DNA of 64,000 nucleotides from Streptomyces shenzhenensis (GCF_003688995.1 NZ_PENI01000001.1:1-64000); one strand, 5' to 3'. Shown: positions 1 through 8,630, numbered from the stretch's first letter. Notes: generated from the letters alone by a model not told the origin. Made by a program: numbers and translations.

Positions 1-201
1 TTCCCGGAGTTCCGCGCTCTCCTGGCTGGTCGTTCCGGGTTTCACCCCGTCGTCGATGTCCGCGCGACGCATCCATTTCCACAGCGTCATCGCGTGCACT
101 CCGAAGTCGGCGGCCACCTGCTCCACCGTCACGCCCGGGCCGCGGTTCCTTGCGACCCGTACGACATCCTCGCGGAACTCTTCCGGATAAGGCTTGGGCA
201 C
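1..201 (-). CDS. IS3-family transposase OrfA, C-terminus cut by window edge
   Basis: The minus strand from the GTG at 201 stays open to base 1 and encodes about 67 residues beginning MPKPYPEEFREDVVRVA. A helix-turn-helix follows (VEQVAADFGVHAMTLWKW) and then RADIDDGVKPGTT. This is the usual N-terminus of IS3-type OrfA, which binds the element's ends and is normally followed by a frameshifted OrfB integrase. OrfB must lie left of the window. A Shine-Dalgarno-like GGAAGGA sits just upstream of the GTG. The outer end of the element probably lies between 202 and 276, but I could not fix an inverted repeat. The insertion lies downstream of the intact stop codon of the next gene, so it does not appear to truncate it. 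Confidence 0.8.
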   Translation of the reverse strand, partial: MPKPYPEEFREDVVRVARNRGPGVTVEQVAADFGVHAMTLWKWMRRADIDDGVKPGTTSQESAELRE

Positions 202-276
202 AGCAACATCCTTCCCACCCGCCCCACAGGGCAAGCCAGTTCAGATGTCACCCGATCGTGCACCAGACCCAAGGGC

Positions 277-3200
277 TTAGCTGTCGCGGTGGGTGAGCAC
301 GATGCGTGCAGCTGCGGACTTGTCCGCTGTGGCAGCATGACTGAACAGGTTCATGAACTCTGTTCCCGCCCTAGGGTGACCCATTTGTTGAACTAGTCCG
401 CCGTAGTAGCGAGCCAGAGCGGTCATCAGAGGGCTATCACCGCTTTGGACCTCTGTGGCACCGTTGCGTAGACCTGTGAGGAGGAAGGGCAATGATGAGG
501 CGGAGACCCACGGCTGGGTCAGGGCTTGAATGGAGAGCTTTTCCAGGTTGGCGGCCCTGTGGGAGGGCAGTGTTGCTCGCCAGAGGCCCACGTACGCAGC
601 TTTCAGCCAGGCAGCAGCATGGTCCGGTTCAGAATTGACGATCTGTGCAACTGCGTTGAGGGCCAGCCGCACTACGGCCTGCGCATCGGTCCAAGCCGTC
701 GGCCGTGCGATCGCTGTAGCTACGGCTCGGGCCTGCCAGCCGTCGGCTTGTGCGGCAAACTCGTACAGCTCGCCCGAAAAGGGTATATCCATGTAGAAAT
801 GCCGAAGGAGTTCGGCCCTCAGAACCATTGCCTCTTGCAATGGCACGGTCTGCTCGCGCTGGCACGCGTCGATTAGGGCAAGCGTTCCGAATGCGGGTAC
901 GCCCACCGACCGGGCAACTGTGCGCAGAGCTCGGTCGTCGCACCACAGCACCGCGTTGTGCTCCTTGGCGTAATCGAAGGCTGTGAGCCATGCCTGCGGG
1001 GCGCGCTCTCCCCGCATCCGCGGCAATGCACGTAGCTCCGGCCTGGCCACCCGCGGTAGTAGTCGCACAAGGTCAGCGGCACGCTCAAGTGTCCCGCGCA
1101 GGGCCCTCGTCTGTTCCTCTGGAGCAACATGCAGAGTTGCCCGTTCCTCTTCCGCGTTCCAGACCACCGTGGTATCGGACCGCAGCGCAAGGGACTCCAC
1201 GGCGTGGAGGGCGTCGCCAAGGATCTGGTCAGTTGTCACGATGCTCTGGCAGAAGCCAAGAAGCCGTTCGGCAGCACCCGGCTCCAACAGGGCGAGAGAC
1301 ACCGCTGCGCTTGTATCCACGACAACCCGCCGGGTCAGCGCAGCTTGGATGGCACTTGCCTCCCACACGTACGAGGTTGGATCCGATGCGAAGAAACCGG
1401 GAGGCCCCTCGGTAAGCCGCACACACACCTCGGCGTATGACCGGCCGTTCATCAAGGCCAGCATTCCTAAAGGGAACTGGCCTTGCTCGATCTGCTCTCG
1501 GATCTCACGGCGGTCCTCATCCTCGTACTCGCGGCGCAGCCTCTGGCCTAGTTCTTCGAATATCGCGCGCGGATCGCTGGCATCGAGGGCGCGGAAATAG
1601 ACACTGTCGGGGAACCGCTCCAAGTAGTCCGAGCTCGCGTCACGTAGCAGTTCAGCCGCTTCCGCGGTCATGGGTTGCGTCGTAGTCGTTCGCCAGAGAA
1701 GAACTGCCAGGAAACGCCCCAGCAATTCTTCGTCCTGTGGCCAGTGCTGCATCAGTTCCAGCGCACGCCCCGCAAATTGCGGATCAGTAGACATGCGGGC
1801 ACCGAGCTGGACCCACAGGATCGCTTCGTCGCGGCGTCGTGGTGTAGCCGCTTCGCCGAGTTCAGTAAGTGTCTGCCACGCTTCGTCGGGCTGTGCCCGA
1901 GTGACGTAGCACTTCGCCAGGGCCCAGCGTGCGTCAAGGTTATGCGGGTCCAGGCGCAGGAGTGTGATGGCCGCGTCTGTGGCCTTTTCCCAGTTCCCTG
2001 CGGCGGATTCTGTCTCAACAAGCAGCTCGTACATGGCACCCTGCGCTGCCCAGCCGGGGCCGGCGATCCGCAGCGCGCTCTCAGCGCATTCCTTGGACTT
2101 CTCGTAGTTCCTGGCGCGTTGGTAGCCACGAGCTGCCAAGGTCATCAGCTGAGCATCGCGCCAGTGTGTCGCGGCCTCCTGCATGGTGGCTGCAGCCTTT
2201 TCGAGATCGCCGAGTTGCTGATAGCGCTGCGCCAGTTTCACGGCGACGGTCGGGTTCTGGTTCGCGTTGGCACGCAGAATTGACAGGTCGCCGTCTGCTG
2301 TGCCGCTGAGGGCGTGGGCGAGTTTCTCGAGATCAGCTACCGCCTCGGGATAGTCGTCCTTCAAGTGAGAGATATCAGGCAGGTCCTGCCCGGACTCCAC
2401 CAGCCCCATGGCCGCGATGAGCTGGTCGGGACCTGCCGTCGCCGCGTCCCAAGTGCGTTGCCAAGCATCGGCTACCCGCTGATCATCACTGCTGTCGGCA
2501 CGGCGTTCCTCAAGCACAGCCAGCACCTGTGCCCGAGTGAACGAGCTAGTCACCACGCCCAAGAGTTCGCGTGCGCGATGTTCGCGGCCCGTGAGCGCGG
2601 CAAACAGTGCACTTTCCTGCAATACCCGAGAATCCTCCGCTTCTTGCTCGCTAGCGTCTCCCTCCGGAGCCGGCTGGGAGAGAGCCCACGCCGTTGCCAG
2701 ATCCTGACTCAACAGTGCGGCCCGCATGGCAAGGACGATCGCAGCCGCGCTGTCACCGAACCATTCTCGACGTGCGTTACGCACTCGGAGTGCAACAGCC
2801 AGGGCTTCTTGGGCGTCAGCGAGCCTATGGCGAGTAGTACGGCGCCCGGCTCGTTGGAGCAGAGCCTGTGACAGTTCCAGCCCTAGCTGAGGGAAGCGTG
2901 CGACATCTGCTTCACGTAGGGCTGGCAGAGCCTGGTCGATCAAGTCCTGCGCTAGGAGGATCCGCGTCCTTAGCAGACGCTGCAGAGTCTGTCCGCTGCT
3001 ACCGGGAGTAGTCCACCGGTTCAAGTGGTCCAGGGCTGCGTCCCAGTCCTTATCAAGGGCGGATCGCACGGAGTAGACCAACGACGAGTCAAGGTCTACA
3101 TGGGCCGCTAGGTACGAACGTGCGCTGCCCTCGGTCAATGTTTCTGCTTGTAGGGCAGCCTGGACGATCACGAGGTCGCGAGGATATCCCCCCTCGCGTA

Positions 3201-3681
3201 CGGCCCGGTCATAGAACGAGAACGAGGCACTCTCAGCATCGTAAGCCGAAGCCAGTTGGCCAAGCCACGGAAGCGCGCGGGTAGGGGCGCTGGAGAGCCA
3301 CGGTGGCTCATGCTTGGCCCATTGTTCAATTATGTCTTTCCGCGCAGACCTACCAGAGGGAAGGTTATTGACGGCCGCTTCCATGTCGGGCCAGTGATCA
3401 CGCAGCTGGCGAGCTTCTTCTTGGAGCACCGGTGGCAAGGTGGCTAGCGCCTGCTCGAAAGCAGCCTCGGCCGCCTTCAGCGAGGCGCTGCCATCGGTCA
3501 CGTACTGCTTATCGATGTATGTGACGTTGTTGTTGTCACCCACCGCAGAACCGATGATTGCTCCGCCAGCCGCGACCGCACCAGGGCCAGCGGAAACAGT
3601 TTGCGGGACCTCGATGGGTCCTTCTTCACTTCCCAGAGAAGCGGCTTTGCCCTTGCGGCGAATCCAGGAGAACGGCGTCAC
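277..3681 (-). CDS. Large TPR protein with C-terminal PIN-like nuclease domain
   Basis: This 1134-aa protein starts at a GTG that overlaps the stop of the upstream gene (GTGA), so the two are probably translationally coupled. Residues 33-56 carry a Gly/Ala-rich motif (GGAIIGSAVGDNNNV) that also occurs in the neighbour. Residues about 60-780 are helical and TPR-like, for example LGDLEKAAATMQEAATHW and AGNWEKATDAAITLLRLDP. Residues about 785-925 look like a PIN RNase domain: VVVDTSAAVSL with Asp789, then CDDRALRTVARSVGVPAFG with Asp914/915. PIN domains are Mg-dependent RNases common in toxins and conflict systems. A role in defence or growth arrest is inferred. I recognise no named family for the full architecture. 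An IS3 element lies immediately downstream. Confidence 0.75.
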   Translation of the reverse strand: MTPFSWIRRKGKAASLGSEEGPIEVPQTVSAGPGAVAAGGAIIGSAVGDNNNVTYIDKQYVTDGSASLKAAEAAFEQALATLPPVLQEEARQLRDHWPDMEAAVNNLPSGRSARKDIIEQWAKHEPPWLSSAPTRALPWLGQLASAYDAESASFSFYDRAVREGGYPRDLVIVQAALQAETLTEGSARSYLAAHVDLDSSLVYSVRSALDKDWDAALDHLNRWTTPGSSGQTLQRLLRTRILLAQDLIDQALPALREADVARFPQLGLELSQALLQRAGRRTTRHRLADAQEALAVALRVRNARREWFGDSAAAIVLAMRAALLSQDLATAWALSQPAPEGDASEQEAEDSRVLQESALFAALTGREHRARELLGVVTSSFTRAQVLAVLEERRADSSDDQRVADAWQRTWDAATAGPDQLIAAMGLVESGQDLPDISHLKDDYPEAVADLEKLAHALSGTADGDLSILRANANQNPTVAVKLAQRYQQLGDLEKAAATMQEAATHWRDAQLMTLAARGYQRARNYEKSKECAESALRIAGPGWAAQGAMYELLVETESAAGNWEKATDAAITLLRLDPHNLDARWALAKCYVTRAQPDEAWQTLTELGEAATPRRRDEAILWVQLGARMSTDPQFAGRALELMQHWPQDEELLGRFLAVLLWRTTTTQPMTAEAAELLRDASSDYLERFPDSVYFRALDASDPRAIFEELGQRLRREYEDEDRREIREQIEQGQFPLGMLALMNGRSYAEVCVRLTEGPPGFFASDPTSYVWEASAIQAALTRRVVVDTSAAVSLALLEPGAAERLLGFCQSIVTTDQILGDALHAVESLALRSDTTVVWNAEEERATLHVAPEEQTRALRGTLERAADLVRLLPRVARPELRALPRMRGERAPQAWLTAFDYAKEHNAVLWCDDRALRTVARSVGVPAFGTLALIDACQREQTVPLQEAMVLRAELLRHFYMDIPFSGELYEFAAQADGWQARAVATAIARPTAWTDAQAVVRLALNAVAQIVNSEPDHAAAWLKAAYVGLWRATLPSHRAANLEKLSIQALTQPWVSASSLPFLLTGLRNGATEVQSGDSPLMTALARYYGGLVQQMGHPRAGTEFMNLFSHAATADKSAAARIVLTHRDS

Positions 3682-4106
3682 CGTTCACTGCCTTCCCCGA
3701 GAGCGCTATCCCTTATGTCACCTCCAGCTGCGATCCCGTCTCGACCGGCTCGCACATCATCCGCGTTCCGCCTCACCGCGGTACCACCGTGCGACGAATG
3801 AGGGCCGGTCACCTTTGAGTCCTTCCCGATCGCGGAGCCAATGATGTCACCGCCAGCCACGACCGATCGACGGCCGCCGCGCACGCGCCGCCCACCCGCG
3901 GTCCCGCCACCTGCGCTTCGGAACAAGGCGATGAGAGAAACCAGCAGGCCGAGCATCGAGACGACCGTACCCACCACACCTACGGTCCGCTCTGTCGTGT
4001 CAGGGGCTGCGAAAACGGCGACCAGGACCAGCCCGACGGTCGCCACGCTGGTCAACGCAACCGCCACCGATATCCATATGCGCCCAGTCCCTGCCACAGC
4101 CGCCAA
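3678..4106 (-). CDS. Small two-TM protein sharing a Gly-rich motif with the TPR-PIN partner
   Basis: A 142-aa product. Hydrophobic segments at about 11-34 and 42-63 predict two membrane helices with a short loop containing PDTTERT. The rest is a hydrophilic Arg/Gly-rich tail with two copies of a motif: VVAGGDIIGSAIGKDSKV (82-99) and GIAAGGDIRDSALGEGS (124-140). The same pattern sits at residues 33-56 of the downstream TPR-PIN protein, and the genes overlap by four bases. The most upstream start is a TTG with AAGGA eight bases before it; GTG at 4097 is an alternative. A sensor or pore partner joined to the TPR protein through the shared motif is plausible but unproven. Homology to a named family was not recognised. 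Confidence 0.6.
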   Translation of the reverse strand: MAAVAGTGRIWISVAVALTSVATVGLVLVAVFAAPDTTERTVGVVGTVVSMLGLLVSLIALFRSAGGGTAGGRRVRGGRRSVVAGGDIIGSAIGKDSKVTGPHSSHGGTAVRRNADDVRAGRDGIAAGGDIRDSALGEGSER

Positions 4107-4603
4107 CTCACCGATCCTTCGTCAACGCCCGTTCTGTCCAGAAGAACGGTGAGTGCCTCCATCGGCCCTCTGATGAGAAGGTAGCGGCAAGACGCTTGAT
4201 TATGTAGTCAAATCAGCGGCAGTTGAGGAAACAGCGGTTACGCGTAGGCCTGGTCGAGGACGTCGCGATGCGATCCACAACAGCGGAGCCGCGTAGCTAG
4301 GGGGCAGTAGGTGCGTAGGGTCCGACAGAAGTACATCACCCGGATGCCGCAGCCTCCCAAGCTGATGTCCTCTCATGCCAGCATCCCCGCCGAGCCGCCG
4401 AGCGTTTCGGTCTGCCGTTCGTCCGGGCTGCGGCGCTGCAGCGCCGGTCCCGGCCGAGCGGCAGACCAACAGAGGGAGGCATGGCGCGTAGCAAGAAGCC
4501 CCGCACGTCATCCGTCGGGGGAAACGGCGACGTACGGGGCGATCCGGCCGGTCGAAGGAGCACGCTCGGACCGCAATCGGCCGGAGATTCGGAGTCGAAC
4601 TGG
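4107..4603. other. About 500-bp stretch with no convincing gene
   Basis: Open frames exist on both strands but have biased, low-complexity Arg/Pro/Ser composition and no recognisable domain. The segment lies between two minus-strand genes and probably contains the promoter of the two-TM/TPR-PIN operon. I found no repeat or tRNA. Confidence 0.5.
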
Positions 4604-4933
4604 TCAGGCGGCGGACGAGCTTCGACGGGCAGCCGTCGTCCCCACCGCCGTCGCATCAGCGTGGGGGGCCGTCTCCGCCTTGAGGCCCGACACGATCAGT
4701 TCAGCCAGCATCAGCGCTGCCTCAAGACGGATGCTGCCAAGGCGTACCAAGCCGTCGCCCGAGACGTTCACATCAGCCGCAAGGCCGGGAAAGTCCGACT
4801 CCAAGCCCAAGGCTGTCAGCTGCTCAGCCACGGTGCCGGCGCTGCGTCGAGCCTGTGCCCAGCCGCGGACGTAGGGGACGCCGGGCGTCAGGTTCTCCGC
4901 ACGCTTGGCGACTACGCCCCATCGGTCGGTCAT
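4604..4933 (-). CDS. Hypothetical protein, paralogue of the adjacent upstream gene product
   Basis: A 109-aa protein starting at ATG 4933, three bases after the stop of the upstream gene. Its central part (LTALGLESDFPGLAADVN, then GDGLVRLGSIRLEAALMLAE) aligns without gaps with the product of 4937-5251 (LIRAGLEKDFPYLRAELN, then GHGLVELGRVSPATAERLAE). The two therefore look like a tandem duplication. No membrane segment, signal peptide or catalytic motif is visible. As the third gene of a tight minus-strand operon after a prim-pol-like protein, it is likely an accessory of that module. Function unknown. Confidence 0.6.
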   Translation of the reverse strand: MTDRWGVVAKRAENLTPGVPYVRGWAQARRSAGTVAEQLTALGLESDFPGLAADVNVSGDGLVRLGSIRLEAALMLAELIVSGLKAETAPHADATAVGTTAARRSSSAA

Positions 4934-4936
4934 GGT

Positions 4937-5251
4937 TCAGCCCCTTTCCTCACGAGATTCGGTCGTCTCGTCGCCGCTCTCCGCTAGCCGCTGCAAGCCC
5001 GAAGCCAGCGCCAGCCGCAGCAGCTCCGCCAGTCGCTCCGCGGTGGCCGGCGAAACGCGCCCGAGTTCGACCAAGCCGTGCCCGAAAGCATTCAATTCAG
5101 CCCGTAGATAAGGGAAATCCTTCTCCAGTCCCGCCCGGATCAAAGCGTCCCGCAGGGCGGTGGTGGCGTTACGCACGGCGTACCAACCGTCACTGTCCAA
5201 CGGTGACCAGGTGGCAGCGTCGTGCCGGTCGGTAGCATCATCCCGCCCCAT
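4937..5251 (-). CDS. Hypothetical protein of the prim-pol/XRE module
   Basis: A 104-aa protein. I chose ATG 5251, which overlaps the 3' end of the prim-pol-like gene by 14 bases. A longer in-frame extension to 5350 is Pro/Ser-rich and lies wholly inside the neighbour, so it was discarded. The sequence DGWYAVRNATTALRDALIRAGLEKD and the following amphipathic helices resemble small uncharacterised Streptomyces proteins found beside XRE regulators. It is paralogous to the next gene (4604-4933). Operon position and overlap imply co-expression. No enzymatic motif seen. Confidence 0.6.
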   Translation of the reverse strand: MGRDDATDRHDAATWSPLDSDGWYAVRNATTALRDALIRAGLEKDFPYLRAELNAFGHGLVELGRVSPATAERLAELLRLALASGLQRLAESGDETTESREERG

Positions 5252-5801
5252 CGATCGGAGCCCCCTCAATCGCGGAGAGGCCGAAGGTGTCCGCGGCCCG
5301 GTAGCGCTCGCCGTACCGGTCCACCCGAGCCAGCAACTCGGCGGAGGCAACGAGCATGGTCGCCAGGGCCACCGGACGGAGCGGGTTGGCCATAGGCCGC
5401 CGGGCCGGGGCGCGCAGCCACTCGTAACGGTCCCCGCGCAGGGGAATGGGGCCAGGGACGACGACCGCGGAGCCGCGGCTCAGGTAGCGGTAGGCGGGTG
5501 CGGGGCCCTCTTCCCGTCCGAGGTAGTGGAGGAAAGTCTCCTGGCTCCGCGAGCCCAGGAAGAAACCCACGCGTTGTGCCTTGTGATCGAGGACAGTAGG
5601 GCCGAACGGCAGGCCCCGGCGGAGCAGTTGGTCGAAGGTCTCCATGCCGACCCGCTGATCCACCGTCACCACGTCGAAGTAACGCCCGGTCGGCAGCATG
5701 TACGGTGCACGGGGATCATCGATCCAGGTAGCGCGGCACCCCTCCGGATCGTCAGCCGCCGCGGAGAGCCATTCAATGCCCCTCCTGGTGATCCTCTGCA
5801 C
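5238..5801 (-). CDS. Bifunctional DNA primase/polymerase N-terminal-like protein
   Basis: A 187-aa product starting at GTG 5801, with GAGGTGAGATGAC just upstream. Its pattern follows the short prim-pol-like proteins of Streptomyces: an N-terminal IEWLSAAADDPEGCRATW, then MLPTGRYFDVVTVD, then a central VGFFLGS strand and a C-terminal WLRAP segment. I do not see the full acidic catalytic set of a working primase-polymerase, so this may be a degenerate, possibly regulatory, relative. It heads a three-gene minus-strand operon and is divergent from an XRE regulator across an intergenic region with an 18-bp inverted repeat. Assignment rests on pattern recognition only. Confidence 0.6.
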   Translation of the reverse strand: MQRITRRGIEWLSAAADDPEGCRATWIDDPRAPYMLPTGRYFDVVTVDQRVGMETFDQLLRRGLPFGPTVLDHKAQRVGFFLGSRSQETFLHYLGREEGPAPAYRYLSRGSAVVVPGPIPLRGDRYEWLRAPARRPMANPLRPVALATMLVASAELLARVDRYGERYRAADTFGLSAIEGAPIDGAG

Positions 5802-5895
5802 GTCATCTCACCTCGGTCAGACTCAGTTGCGGCCCCGATGCCGCCCTGTGTCCAGACTCAGGGTCACCACCCTGGCCAGGGCAGATGACGAGAGG

Positions 5896-5940
5896 TGACG
5901 GGGGATGACGCGTCACCCGCGCACGCGTCATCCCCCGTCA
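5896..5940. repeat. Perfect 18-bp inverted repeat in divergent promoter region
   Basis: The left arm TGACGGGGGATGACGCGT (5896-5913) is exactly complementary to the right arm ACGCGTCATCCCCCGTCA (5923-5940), with a 9-base spacer. A smaller palindrome, TGACGCGTCA, lies at 5906-5915, and TGACG-type half sites recur. It sits between the prim-pol operon (starts 5801, minus) and the XRE gene (starts 6079, plus). It is therefore more likely an operator for a dimeric regulator, or a cruciform or attenuator, than a simple gene-end terminator. Confidence 0.8.
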
Positions 5941-6078
5941 TGTTGCAATCGCTCACGATCTCCAATTACTTGCAGCGCTCAGCGATGAGCAGCGCGTACA
6001 TTCGGTCGTAGGGTCGAGGAGTCACGCGCCCAAGAGTTGCGCCAACGGGCCAGTGCGGAGGGAACGGTCACGTCTTCG

Positions 6079-7452
6079 ATGGAGCCGACCAGCGTTCGCT
6101 TACGGCAAGCCCGTGTGGTTCGAGGCTGGAGTCAGCCGCGGTTGGTGCGCGAACTCCGCCAGGCCGCAACGCGTCGTGGCCACCAGCTCCCGTCAGATGC
6201 GAGCGTGAAGCGCCGTATCGCCAGTTGGGAGAACGGGCACAGCGCGCCGGACGGCTTCTACGGTCCGTTGCTGTGCGAGGCGTACGACCTCACTGCCGCC
6301 GAACTCGGGCTGAACCACGAAGGCGAGCGGGACACGGGGCTCCTGGACGCCGGCTATCCGGAGAGCCCCGAAGACGCCATCGATGTCGTCGGTCAGCTGT
6401 GGCGGGCAGATCTCAACCAGTATGAGCCCTTGCTCCAGGCCGAGCCCTCCGAACCGGCCTGGAACGAAGCTTCGCTCCGGTGGTTGGTGGCACCCGAGCC
6501 TGCCGTTCCCAGGCAACGGCAGAGCGGGATGCGCGTCGGTCTCGGAGACGTGGGCGCCATCAAGACCACCGCCGACATGTTCGCCGAATTAGACGACCGA
6601 TTCGGTGGCGATCACGCGCAGCACGCAGCCATCCAGTACCTCAGTACCGAAGTGACGCCGCTGCTGCGCGGCCAATACACCGAGCAGGTCGGCCGGGCCC
6701 TGTTCTCGACCGTCGCAGAGGCAACTCTCCTGGCCGGTTGGATGTCCTATGACGCCTGTCGGCACGGCTTGGCACAGAGGTACTTCCTCCAAGCTCTCCG
6801 GTTAGCCCAGGACGCCAATGACCGCCGACTCGCCGGAAGCATTCTGTCGGCCATGAGCCATCAGGCGACGTTTCTCGGCCGGTATACGCAGGCCGCGACG
6901 CTCGCCCGTGCTGCTCTCATGGGCATCTCTCCCGTGGCCACTCCCACGCTTCGCGCCCAGTTCCACGCCATGGAGGCACGCGCGCTTGCCCGGACCGGAG
7001 ACATCCGGGCCTGCGAAGCCGCCTTGAGCGCCGCCACAAAGGCGCTGGAGAACCGGAACAACGACGACGAGCCCGAGTGGATCAGCTATTTCGACGAGGC
7101 CGAGCTTGCCGCAGAAGCCGCCCACTGCTTCCGTGACGTCAACAGCGCCCGGCAAGCCGTCGCGCACGCAGAGAACGCCATGAGTGGCAGCCACGTACGG
7201 AGCGACTTCTTCGCGACCATGGTTCTCGCCGACGCCCACCTACGCGCCGGGGACGCCGAGGAGGCCTGTCGCGTGGCACTCGATGCGCTTGACCTGGGGG
7301 AACAGCTCAAATCGGCACGATGCGTCAGCTACCTTGCCGAGTTCCGGCAGAACCTCGCAGCGGCCAGCAGCAGTGCGGACGTGCAGACGTTCACCGAGCA
7401 GGTCAGGGAGCACAGGCTATGGATCGCCTCCGGCGATCATGTCGTTGTCTGA
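6079..7452 (+). CDS. XRE-family regulator with C-terminal TPR-like region
   Basis: A 457-aa protein. Residues about 5-75 form a helix-turn-helix of the Cro/CI type (VRLRQARVVRGWSQPRLVRE, then ASVKRRIASWENG). The rest is helical with TPR character, for example LAQRYFLQALRLAQDANDRR, and resembles the large Streptomyces XRE-TPR regulators. I chose ATG 6079, preceded by GGAGGGA 14 bases upstream; an in-frame TTG at 6037 is less likely. The gene is divergent from the prim-pol-like operon, and the 18-bp inverted repeat between them is its obvious candidate binding site. The TPR part may sense a peptide or partner protein (inference). Confidence 0.8.
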   Translation: MEPTSVRLRQARVVRGWSQPRLVRELRQAATRRGHQLPSDASVKRRIASWENGHSAPDGFYGPLLCEAYDLTAAELGLNHEGERDTGLLDAGYPESPEDAIDVVGQLWRADLNQYEPLLQAEPSEPAWNEASLRWLVAPEPAVPRQRQSGMRVGLGDVGAIKTTADMFAELDDRFGGDHAQHAAIQYLSTEVTPLLRGQYTEQVGRALFSTVAEATLLAGWMSYDACRHGLAQRYFLQALRLAQDANDRRLAGSILSAMSHQATFLGRYTQAATLARAALMGISPVATPTLRAQFHAMEARALARTGDIRACEAALSAATKALENRNNDDEPEWISYFDEAELAAEAAHCFRDVNSARQAVAHAENAMSGSHVRSDFFATMVLADAHLRAGDAEEACRVALDALDLGEQLKSARCVSYLAEFRQNLAAASSSADVQTFTEQVREHRLWIASGDHVVV

Positions 7453-7470
7453 CCACAAATCGCCGCGTCT

Positions 7471-8400
7471 TCAGAACGGACCCCATTGGTCTCGCCCCTC
7501 TCCAGTGCGAAGGGACCGCACCCGACGAGCGAATTCCGCAGCGGCTGAGTCGCTGGTCGTGACCTGGTGGCCGAGCCACGAGACCATCATCAGTTCACGC
7601 AGGTCAGCCAAGGTCTCGTATCCGGGCCAGTTCATGACGTCGAAGCCGTACCGGTGAACGAACTCCGCGTACTCCGCCTCTGTGTGCCAGCCGTACCGGT
7701 CGTAGAACATCGCCGTCTGGATCAGGTCCCACTCGCGCGCGGCGAGAGCGAAGCCGTCCAGGTCGATGAGCACCGCGTGCCCGTCCCGGTGACGGAGGAT
7801 GTTCCCGATACTGGCGTCACCGTGGATCATGCCGAAGGGAAGAACGAAGTCCAGTCGGTCGTAGTCCTTGGCGAGGCGTGCCGCTCGTTCGTCCAGGAAC
7901 GTCCGGTCCTCTGCCGAGATGCCGTCCAGGCCTTCCAGCGAGGCCGCCAGCTTGGCCAGCGGGTCGAAGTACGGGAGGCGGAGAGATTCAGGCTCCTCAA
8001 GCCAGTGGAGGCGGCGAAGGAGGTCGGCCAGTTCGCCGACCGACGCGTACTCCTCGTTCTCCTGGACGCTCTCCCAGAAGGTCACCACCAGGCCGCCGAC
8101 GACCAGCGGTTGCGTGACCGACGCCGGCGCGCGCATAGCCGGGAAGTCCTGCGTCTCCAGCCACCGGGCCACGCCCACAGCCCGGTCCATGTCCGCGAGG
8201 ACGGATCGATCACGCGCGATGCGGACTATGACGGGTAACGAGGTGAGCCGGTAGACCGCGTTCGAACCGAGCCGCAGCAGCTCGGCGCCGCGGGAGTCGA
8301 GCCCAGCCGTCGCGCAAGACTCTTGTAGTACGGGTTCCAAGCCCTCCGCCGTGAACTCCGTGCCGCCGCCGTCCGGTCCCCCGCTGCTGCCCGAGATCAT
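7471..8400 (-). CDS. APH-family phosphotransferase
   Basis: A 309-aa protein of the aminoglycoside/choline-kinase fold. The catalytic loop MIHGDASIGNIL (His193, Asp195, Asn200) is followed by the metal-binding LIDLDGF (Asp213). The N-lobe contains LGSNAVYRL and a lysine-poor VIVRIAR segment. I chose ATG 8400; the upstream in-frame extension to 8523 overlaps a tRNA-like relic and is unlikely to be coding. The family phosphorylates small molecules such as antibiotics, homoserine or sugars, and the substrate cannot be read from sequence. It converges on the XRE gene with only 18 bases between stops. Confidence 0.8.
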   Translation of the reverse strand: MISGSSGGPDGGGTEFTAEGLEPVLQESCATAGLDSRGAELLRLGSNAVYRLTSLPVIVRIARDRSVLADMDRAVGVARWLETQDFPAMRAPASVTQPLVVGGLVVTFWESVQENEEYASVGELADLLRRLHWLEEPESLRLPYFDPLAKLAASLEGLDGISAEDRTFLDERAARLAKDYDRLDFVLPFGMIHGDASIGNILRHRDGHAVLIDLDGFALAAREWDLIQTAMFYDRYGWHTEAEYAEFVHRYGFDVMNWPGYETLADLRELMMVSWLGHQVTTSDSAAAEFARRVRSLRTGEGRDQWGPF

Positions 8401-8532
8401 GCTTCGACCATACGGGCCGTACCGACCGCCCGACAGGCCGCCCACGTAATAGGGGCGTAATGATCTTAGCCAGCAGCGACCGCGAACGCCCCTCCCGTGC
8501 AGGTCAGCGCCCCAGAAGCGCAACGGTCTCTG

Positions 8533-8579
8533 CTGGCCTCCGGAGCCGTGTGCGCAGGTTCGAATCCTACCGGGGGCAC
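8533..8579 (+). other. tRNA-Arg-like 3' fragment (attachment-site relic)
   Basis: The sequence contains an anticodon-arm-like CCTCCGGAGCC (loop compatible with anticodon CCG), the T-arm GCAGGTTCGAATCCTAC and an acceptor-like CGGGGGCAC. No matching 5' half is found in the preceding 80 bases, and the T-stem has one mismatch, so this is a fragment and not a working tRNA. A similar fragment occurs in the same orientation at 11273-11318. The pair flanks the CBASS genes and an integrase remnant, as expected for attachment sites of an integrative element. Confidence 0.6.
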
Positions 8580-8630
8580 AGAAGCAGGACGAGCGCGATC
8601 AAGCCGCTGACCTGCCAAAGTGTCACATAC

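Noticed and set aside
4481..4987. Plus-strand frame starting MARSKKPRTSS behind GGGAGG
   Set aside because: The Shine-Dalgarno is only one or two bases from the ATG, and the frame soon runs antisense to the small paralogue gene without any domain.
8400..8523. N-terminal extension of the APH phosphotransferase
   Set aside because: The extra 41 residues are Arg/Gly-rich, not family-like, and would run into the tRNA-like fragment.
8506..8579. Possible complete tRNA-Arg gene
   Set aside because: No 5' acceptor strand or D-arm can be formed upstream, and the T-stem has a mismatch.
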